A DNA stretch of 64,000 nucleotides from Azospirillum baldaniorum (lineage in GTDB: Bacteria; Pseudomonadota; Alphaproteobacteria; Azospirillales; Azospirillaceae). Location of the stretch: assembly GCF_003119195.2 (NCBI RefSeq), contig NZ_CP022255.1, forward strand, positions 186,001 to 250,000. Direction: 5' to 3'. Below the pieces are notes generated by a model that worked only from the letters and a program-made list of their open reading frames with translations, made no database searches and was not told where the DNA came from. Made by a program: the position numbers and the translations under genes. Shown here in pieces: positions 58,832 through 64,000 of this stretch. How positions within the stretch are numbered: position 1 is the first letter of the stretch; every line of letters begins with the position of its first letter.

Positions 58832-60198
58832 GAGCCACGCTGTGCAAGAGGGCTGGGAAAATCGGTGATCTCGCTGGGCCGCCGCCGGTGCCAGCCGGTC
58901 CGCGCCTGCAGCGCCGCGGCGAGTGCCAGCAGCGTGCCGTCCGTCCCCGGACGGCCGACGATCTGGAGCGCCACCGGCATCCCGCGGTCGTCGAAGCCGG
59001 CCGGGACGGCGACCGCCGGCAGGCTAAGGGCGTTGACGAAGCGGGTGTAGGCGCTGAGCCGATAGAGCGTCGCCGCGTGGAAGTCCGGGGAAGCCGGGTC
59101 GGCCACGGCGACCGGCGGCGTGCGGATCGGCATGACCGGCAGCAGGAGGGCGCCGGCGTCGCCGAACAGACTGTCCAGGATGGGCGCGGTGGCGTTGGAC
59201 AGCGCCGCCTTGGCCGCGGCGAGGCGGTCCGGCGTGATGTCCAGGCCCTTGGCGAGCCGCCGGGCGAGGGTCGGGTCCCGCGCGGCGAGGGCAAGCCCGC
59301 CATGCTGGGCCGCCGCCTCGGCCTGGAGAATGAGGAAGAGGGGGTCGGACAGCGCCTCGATGGCGGACAGGCCCGACCGTTGCTCCAGGGAGACGCCGCA
59401 GGCGGCGATGGCTTCCGCGCCGTCGCGGCAAGCCGCCTGGATCGGCGCCTCGGACGCCTCGACCGCGTCGGACAGGAGGGCGACGCAGGCCGGCGGTTCG
59501 GATGGGAACCCCATATCCGTCGCCAGAACGGGCGCCAGGAGTTGGATGTCGCGCGCGCTGCGCGCCAAAATTCCGATGGTGTCGAGGCTGGGGGCCAGCG
59601 CCATCGCCCCGGCGACCGGCACCACGCCGTAGGTCGGCTTCCAGGCGGTGACTCCGCAGGCCTGCGCGGGGATGCGCAGCGACCCGGCGGTGTCCGACCC
59701 CAGAGCGGCGAACACCGCGCCGGACGCCACCGCCACCGCCGATCCGGAGGACGAGCCGCCGGGGACGATGTCGCGGTTCCAGGGGTTGAGCGCCTTGCCC
59801 ACGCCCGACGGCTCATAGGCCAGAGCTGTCATGGTGGTGAAGCCGATCCGCCGCGCCCCGGCCCCGTCGAGCCGTTCCAGCACCGCCGCACGCCGCGGGG
59901 CCGGGCCTGACGCGTCGTCCGCGGCAGCGGGAAGGCCGCAGCCGGGGGAGCGCCCGACGCTGTCGAACATGTCCTTGGCGGCGTAGGGCAGCCCGGCCAG
60001 TGGGCCGGCGGCGTCCGCTTCGGCGGTGCCAAGCCCGACGAAGCAGCCGAAGCGGGCCTGAACCTCCGGTGCCCAGGCCGCGCAGGCCGCGGCGGCCTCG
60101 GCGCGGGCCGGCGTCGGGAGCCCGCTCCAATCCGCGAAACCGGGACCGGCCGCGCGGGGGTCGTCAGGAACATCGGGGTTCTGGCTGGTCCAGGACAT
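58828..60198 (-). CDS. Amidase signature family hydrolase
   Basis: A 456-residue amidase with the Ser-cisSer-Lys triad visible: K in GLPYAAKDMFD, the serine-rich GGSSSGSAVAVASG, and DTAGSLRIPAQACG with the nucleophile. Family members hydrolyse amides, N-acyl bonds or aryl amides. I chose the ATG at 60198 (GGGAG upstream); the frame stays open to 60243. It is the first gene of the eight-gene operon. The C-terminal part after residue ~330 is shorter than in GatA, arguing against the tRNA amidotransferase. Confidence 0.92.
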   Translation of the reverse strand: MSWTSQNPDVPDDPRAAGPGFADWSGLPTPARAEAAAACAAWAPEVQARFGCFVGLGTAEADAAGPLAGLPYAAKDMFDSVGRSPGCGLPAAADDASGPAPRRAAVLERLDGAGARRIGFTTMTALAYEPSGVGKALNPWNRDIVPGGSSSGSAVAVASGAVFAALGSDTAGSLRIPAQACGVTAWKPTYGVVPVAGAMALAPSLDTIGILARSARDIQLLAPVLATDMGFPSEPPACVALLSDAVEASEAPIQAACRDGAEAIAACGVSLEQRSGLSAIEALSDPLFLILQAEAAAQHGGLALAARDPTLARRLAKGLDITPDRLAAAKAALSNATAPILDSLFGDAGALLLPVMPIRTPPVAVADPASPDFHAATLYRLSAYTRFVNALSLPAVAVPAGFDDRGMPVALQIVGRPGTDGTLLALAAALQARTGWHRRRPSEITDFPSPLAQRGS

Positions 60199-60274
60199 TT
60201 GGCCCACTCCCTCATCGCCGGACCTGATGATGAGGGTCTGCACAGTTGCCTAGAAGAACAATTGCGACACACCT

Positions 60275-60295
60275 GATTTCGAATTTCTCGAAATC
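60275..60295. repeat. Perfect inverted repeat GATTTCGA...TCGAAATC at the LysR stop
   Basis: GATTTCGA (60275-60282) and TCGAAATC (60288-60295) form an 8-base stem with a five-base loop that overlaps the stop codon of the LysR gene, about 80 bases ahead of the amidase start. It may be a weak terminator or an operator for the amidase operon. Confidence 0.45.
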
Positions 60296-61196
60296 ACGGC
60301 TTCGGCACCGCCTGCTCCCGCAGGAAATCCAGAAGCCGTTGGCTGGGCGCGTCCAGAGCGTCCGGTGAACGAACGCAAATCTCGAAGCTGCGTTCCGCCC
60401 ACTCCTCGTCGAGGGCGACCAGCTCGACGCCGAGCGCGGTCGAGAGGGGCTGGACGGCGCGCTTCGGCAGGACGCCGACGCCCAGCCCCAGGCTGATCAT
60501 CTGGCACATCACCTCGAAGCTGCGGACCTGGACGCGCACCTTGATGAAGCGGCCCTCCGCCCGGGCCCGCTCGGCGAGCAGGCCGTGCACGGCGGTGCCG
60601 CCCTCCAGCGCCACATGCTCCTCGTCCAGAAGCTCGGCGAAGCGCAGGCTGGGCCGGTCGGCCAGACGATGCCCGCGCGGCAACGCCACCCACAGCCGGT
60701 CCTTGGCGTAGGGGTAGCGGACCAGCCCCTCGGTCCCCCGGCCGCCGACGATAACCCCGATGTCGGCCTTCTTGTGATAGAGCGCGTCCAGCGTGTCGGC
60801 GCTGGGGCGTTCCTCCAACTCCAATTTGATGCCGGGATTTTCCGCGGCGAAGCGCGAGAGGTCGGCGGCGAGGCATTCCACCAGCGCCGAGGAGGAGGCG
60901 TAGACCCGCACATGGCCGCGCACGCCGGACCGGTATTCGGCAAGCATCGCCTCCAGCTGTGCCCCCAGATAGACCATATCGTGCGCATAGCGGAGCACGA
61001 GCAGCCCGGCCGGGGTCGGCTCGATGCCGTGAGGGCGCCGCTTCAGCAGCGGCATCCCGGCGTCGTGCTCCAGCAGCCGGATGCGCCGGCTGGCGGCGGA
61101 CACCGCGAGATTCAAAGCCTCGCTGGCGCGGCTCAGGCTTTTCAGCTCGCAGGCTTTCACGAACAGCCGAAGCGTCGCCAAGTCATGGTGAAGCAC
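60294..61196 (-). CDS. LysR-family transcriptional regulator
   Basis: A 300-residue regulator with an N-terminal winged helix (residues ~3-60: FVKACELKSLSRASEALNLA, then SAASRRIRLLEHDAG) and a periplasmic-binding-protein-like inducer domain (~95-295). The start is a GTG at 61196; the frame is open to 61439 but the upstream part has no LysR similarity. It lies immediately upstream of and in the same direction as the amidase operon, 95 bases before it, rather than divergent. It probably activates that operon in response to an imported compound. Confidence 0.88.
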   Translation of the reverse strand: MLHHDLATLRLFVKACELKSLSRASEALNLAVSAASRRIRLLEHDAGMPLLKRRPHGIEPTPAGLLVLRYAHDMVYLGAQLEAMLAEYRSGVRGHVRVYASSSALVECLAADLSRFAAENPGIKLELEERPSADTLDALYHKKADIGVIVGGRGTEGLVRYPYAKDRLWVALPRGHRLADRPSLRFAELLDEEHVALEGGTAVHGLLAERARAEGRFIKVRVQVRSFEVMCQMISLGLGVGVLPKRAVQPLSTALGVELVALDEEWAERSFEICVRSPDALDAPSQRLLDFLREQAVPKP

Positions 61197-61299
61197 GGTC
61201 CACTCACCCCATCCGCAATCCGCCGTTCCCGACAGAGTGCCATCACGGGCGCGGGCGGGCGAGCGCGATGACAGGGTGACGGGATTCAGGGGGGCCGGA

Positions 61300-62082
61300 T
61301 CACAGCGACAGGTCGAGCACCCGCCCTTCGAACACGCGGTCGCGCGACCCTTCCAGATGCCGGCGCATGCGCGCGCGCGCGGTGTCGGCGTCGCGGCAGC
61401 GGATCGCTTCGAAGATGCCCCGGTGCTCCTCCAGGACATGGGACAGGCCGCCGCTGGGGCCCAGCAGCGACGAGCCGTGGAACTTCATGCCGACGGCGAT
61501 GTGGTCCTTCAGCGCCTGCATCGACGACGCGTAATAGTGGTTGTTCGCGGCGTCCGCGATGGCGGCGTGGAAGGCGAAGTCCGCGTCGTCCCGGTGCCGG
61601 TGGGCGTGCGTCGCGTCGGCCATCAGGTCGAGCGCCGAGACGATGTTGGACAGCGCCGCGTCGTTCCAGCGCAGGGCGGCGTGGTAGGCGTGGTCCGGCT
61701 CGATGGTCAGGCGGAATTCGTAGCAACGCTGGATGTCGGCGATGGTCTCCACCGGTGCGTAGCCGAGCAGCGGCCGGCTTTCCTCCACCGTCGCCCGCAC
61801 GAAGCTGCCGGCGCCCTGGCGCGAGTAGATCATCCCCTCATCACGCAGCCGGCGCAGCGCCTCGCGCACGATGGGGCGCGACACCTGGAAGCGCGTGGCG
61901 AGTTCGTTCTCCCCCGGCAGCCGCTCGTTCGGCTGGTAGTCGCCGGCGCTGATCTGGGTCAGCAGAAGCTGGTAGACGCGCTGGACGAGAGGCGTGTGGC
62001 GCGCCCGCGCCGCGGTGTGGCCCTCGCCATCCCCGGGCATCGGCGAAGCGCCGTCCTCCATCCCCCGATCGCGTGACTCCAT
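61300..62082 (-). CDS. GntR-family regulator, FadR/FCD subfamily (tetronate operon repressor)
   Basis: A 260-residue regulator with a winged helix at ~35-100 (RLPGENELATRFQVSRPIVR) and an FCD ligand domain at ~110-245 containing the metal/ligand histidines (ADFAFHAAIADAANNHYY). It is divergent from the four-carbon acid sugar kinase gene with a 157-base intergenic region carrying a 9-base inverted repeat and a palindrome. In known otnK-pdxA2 clusters a GntR- or DeoR-type repressor occupies this place. The first ~30 residues are acidic and likely disordered. Confidence 0.9.
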   Translation of the reverse strand: MESRDRGMEDGASPMPGDGEGHTAARARHTPLVQRVYQLLLTQISAGDYQPNERLPGENELATRFQVSRPIVREALRRLRDEGMIYSRQGAGSFVRATVEESRPLLGYAPVETIADIQRCYEFRLTIEPDHAYHAALRWNDAALSNIVSALDLMADATHAHRHRDDADFAFHAAIADAANNHYYASSMQALKDHIAVGMKFHGSSLLGPSGGLSHVLEEHRGIFEAIRCRDADTARARMRRHLEGSRDRVFEGRVLDLSL

Positions 62083-62102
62083 ACGGCCTTCTCCTGCGAC
62101 GT

Positions 62103-62187
62103 CCTGTCAACTTGTAAAGATGTAAACCCATTCTGGCGGGTGGTTCAAGCGGAAAAGCAGCAATCAACATTACAACATGTTGACAGG
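62103..62187. promoter_or_regulatory. Inverted repeat CCTGTCAAC / GTTGACAGG plus palindrome, divergent GntR-kinase region
   Basis: CCTGTCAAC (62103-62111) and GTTGACAGG (62179-62187) are exact inverted copies 67 bases apart, and CAACATGTTG (62173-62182) is a perfect palindrome overlapping the second. TTGACA inside the second copy could also be a -35 element for the kinase operon. These are the candidate operators for the FCD regulator. Confidence 0.5.
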
Positions 62188-62239
62188 TGATTTGTTGTAT
62201 GTCTCAATGATCCGGCCTTGAACAACGGGTCGGGATGCC

Positions 62240-63421
62240 ATGCCGCCGCTTCACCTGATCGCCGACGACCTGACCGGCGCGCTGGACAGCGCGGCGGCCT
62301 TCGCCGGCCCGGACCGCCCGGTTGCGGTCCATTGGGACGGGGTTCCCGTCGGTCTGGCGGTGGGCGCCTCGGTGGCGCTCGACACCGGCACGCGGGACAT
62401 CGGGGACGCGGCGGCGGCCCGGCGGCGGGTGACGGCGCTGGCGACCCGCCTGCCGGACGGCGAGGCGCTGCGCTTCGCCAAGCTGGACAGCCTGCTGCGT
62501 GGCCATGGCGCGGCGGAGATCGCCGCCTGGATGGCGGTGGACCGGCCGGACCATTGCATCGTCGCCCCGGCCTTTCCCTTCCAGGGGCGGGTGACGCGCG
62601 CCGGCCGCCAGCACATTCGGGATGTGGACGGCTGGACGGCCGTCGCCACCGATCTGACGGCCGCCCTGGAGGCGGAGGGCGAGCGGGTGCGGCTGTGCCG
62701 CCCCGGCGACCCGGTGCCGCCCGGCGTCAGCCTGTGGGACGCCGAGACCGAGGCCGACCTCGCCGCCATCGCGGCCACCGGGCTGGCCCTGTCCGGCCGG
62801 GTGCTGTGGTGCGGCAGCGGCGGCTTGGCGGCGGCCCTGGCGGCGGTGATGGAAACCGGTCGCGGACCGGCGCCGTCGCCGGATCCGTTTCCCCGGCCGC
62901 TGTTGGGGCTGTTCGGCACCGACCATCCGGTGACGATGGCGCAGCTCACCGCCTGCGGCGGCGACGTTCTGGTCCTACCGGACGGCGGGACCGCCTCCGC
63001 GGCGCGCGTGGCCGCGCGTCTGGCGGAGCGCGGCGCCGCGCTGGTCCGCCTCGGCCTGCCCGACGGGCTGGCGCGCGACGCGGCGGCCGAGCGCATCGGG
63101 CGGGAACTGGGCGCGCTGGCCCGCCGCCTTGTCCCGCCGGCGACCCTGCTGGTGTCGGGCGGCGAGACGCTGCGGGCGTTGTGCGGGGCGCTCGGCGCCG
63201 GCCGCCTCGACCTCGACGGCGCCCTGCTGCCGGGCGTGCCCGGATCGACCCTGCGTGGCGGCGCTTGGGACGGGGTGCGCGTCGTCTCCAAATCGGGCGC
63301 CTTCGGCGACCCCTCGCTTTTGCGCCGGCTGATCCGCGGGGACACCCCCGACGCGGACCGGGCGGCCCCGGAACCAACGCGCCACGGCACGCCCTGGCCG
63401 CATCGAGGAGAACGAGCATGA
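62240..63421 (+). CDS. otnK: Four-carbon acid sugar kinase (DUF1537 family; threonate/erythronate kinase)
   Basis: A 393-residue kinase of the family that phosphorylates tetronates and related acid sugars on the 4-position. The N-terminal LHLIADDLTGALDSAAAFA is diagnostic, with FAKLDSLLRGHGAAEI, VAPAFPFQGRVTRAG and the C-terminal nucleotide part LLVSGGETLRALCGAL and SKSGAFGD. It is followed by a PdxA-like gene (four-base overlap), matching the L-threonate/D-erythronate pathway in which the phosphorylated acid is oxidised and decarboxylated to dihydroxyacetone phosphate. The tetronate dehydrogenase of the pathway may lie beyond the window. Confidence 0.9.
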   Translation: MPPLHLIADDLTGALDSAAAFAGPDRPVAVHWDGVPVGLAVGASVALDTGTRDIGDAAAARRRVTALATRLPDGEALRFAKLDSLLRGHGAAEIAAWMAVDRPDHCIVAPAFPFQGRVTRAGRQHIRDVDGWTAVATDLTAALEAEGERVRLCRPGDPVPPGVSLWDAETEADLAAIAATGLALSGRVLWCGSGGLAAALAAVMETGRGPAPSPDPFPRPLLGLFGTDHPVTMAQLTACGGDVLVLPDGGTASAARVAARLAERGAALVRLGLPDGLARDAAAERIGRELGALARRLVPPATLLVSGGETLRALCGALGAGRLDLDGALLPGVPGSTLRGGAWDGVRVVSKSGAFGDPSLLRRLIRGDTPDADRAAPEPTRHGTPWPHRGERA

Positions 63422-64000
63422 CCCCCCATCTGGCCATCACCATGGGTGATCCGGCCGGCGTCGGACCCGAGATCATCGTCAAGGCCTGCGCCCGCCTGAA
63501 GGAGCGGCTGGACGCCGGAAGCCTGCGGCTTCTGGTGATCGGCAGCAACCCGGCGCTGATGGCGGCGCGCGAGGCCTTGGGCAGCGACCTCGCCTTCCCC
63601 GAGGTGACGGCGGACGAGGAGTGGCCGGCGCTCGCCTGCCTGCAGGCCGGCCCGGAGGGCGAACCGATCCGCCCCGGCGAGCTGTCGGTGGACGGCGGCC
63701 GCTTCGCCTATCTGGCGGTGGAGCGCGCGGTGCGGCTGGCCGAGGCCGGGCGCATCCATGGGCTGGTCACGGCGCCGCTGAACAAGGAGGCGATGAACAA
63801 GGCCGGCTACCACTTCGCCGGCCACACCGACCTGCTGGCCGAGCTGACCGGTGCCCGCGGGTCGGTGATGATGCTGGCCCACGGCAACATGCGGGTCAGC
63901 CACGTCACCACCCACATCGCGCTGGAGGACGTGCCGAAGCGCCTGACGCCGGAGCGGCTGCGCTACGTCATCGACCGCACCGACGAGACGTTGGCCGGGC
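63418..64000 (+). CDS. pdxA2: PdxA-like 4-phospho-tetronate dehydrogenase (partial, runs off window)
   Basis: The first 194 codons of a PdxA-family dehydrogenase: the start HLAITMGDPAGVGPEIIVKA is the family signature, and VTAPLNKEAMNKAGYHFAGHTDLLAELTG contains metal ligands, given here in two parts. Classical PdxA makes pyridoxine; PdxA2-type paralogues coupled to a DUF1537 kinase oxidise 4-phosphoerythronate or 4-phosphothreonate. The ATG overlaps the kinase stop by four bases and has GAGGAG upstream. The C-terminal third lies beyond base 64000. Confidence 0.92.
   Translation, partial: MTPHLAITMGDPAGVGPEIIVKACARLKERLDAGSLRLLVIGSNPALMAAREALGSDLAFPEVTADEEWPALACLQAGPEGEPIRPGELSVDGGRFAYLAVERAVRLAEAGRIHGLVTAPLNKEAMNKAGYHFAGHTDLLAELTGARGSVMMLAHGNMRVSHVTTHIALEDVPKRLTPERLRYVIDRTDETLAG

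Overview
The window is GC-rich, densely packed chromosomal DNA. Its content (many ABC importers for amines and carboxylates, large hybrid sensors, GntR/LysR/AraC-controlled catabolic islands, B12-dependent ethanolamine ammonia-lyase, FadL porin) fits a free-living alphaproteobacterium, most likely Azospirillum or a close relative in the Rhodospirillales. That placement is an inference from gene content and composition, not from a marker gene. No rRNA, tRNA, CRISPR array, transposase or integrase was seen.

Layout. 1-844: end of a NarX/UhpB-type histidine kinase and its LuxR-type response regulator. 866-6947: a GlxA/AraC-type regulator divergent from a PotDABC-like importer and a proline-racemase-superfamily enzyme that lacks its second catalytic cysteine. 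7060-15205: a GntR repressor, two copies of the palindrome TTGTATACAA, and a seven-gene operon (lyase, LeuCD-like hydratase, NitT/TauT-type importer, second lyase), read as uptake, hydration and C-C cleavage of an unsaturated dicarboxylate. 15218-20977: one 1919-residue Ser/Thr kinase-AAA-GAF-PAS-histidine kinase. 21242-27950: two related large FAD oxidoreductases, an acetoacetate-decarboxylase-fold protein and a FadL-type porin, probably a pathway acting on a hydrophobic compound. 28067-30255: eutC and eutB.

30474-48013 is the most unusual part: a non-contractile phage-tail module with lysis genes and no capsid, portal, terminase, integrase or phage repressor. It runs tail tube, a tail-assembly chaperone pair joined by a canonical -1 frameshift heptamer, tape measure, two unassigned tail proteins, a 1487-residue tail-tip protein with four repeated modules, a tail-fibre chaperone, an 862-residue collar-domain fibre, a holin-like protein and a membrane-anchored lysozyme. 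Host genes flank it tightly. It looks like a domesticated F-type (flexible) tailocin or a decayed prophage tail. Directly downstream is a 1359-residue protein made of two TPR-glycosyltransferase units.

52375-60198: a reverse-strand operon of amidase, class III CoA-transferase, enoyl-CoA hydratase, SsuABC/TauABC-like importer, PuuE-like deacetylase and an atypical SDR, with a LysR regulator just upstream. 61300-64000: a GntR repressor divergent from a four-carbon acid sugar kinase and a PdxA-like dehydrogenase, the known tetronate (threonate/erythronate) degradation pair; the last gene runs off the window.
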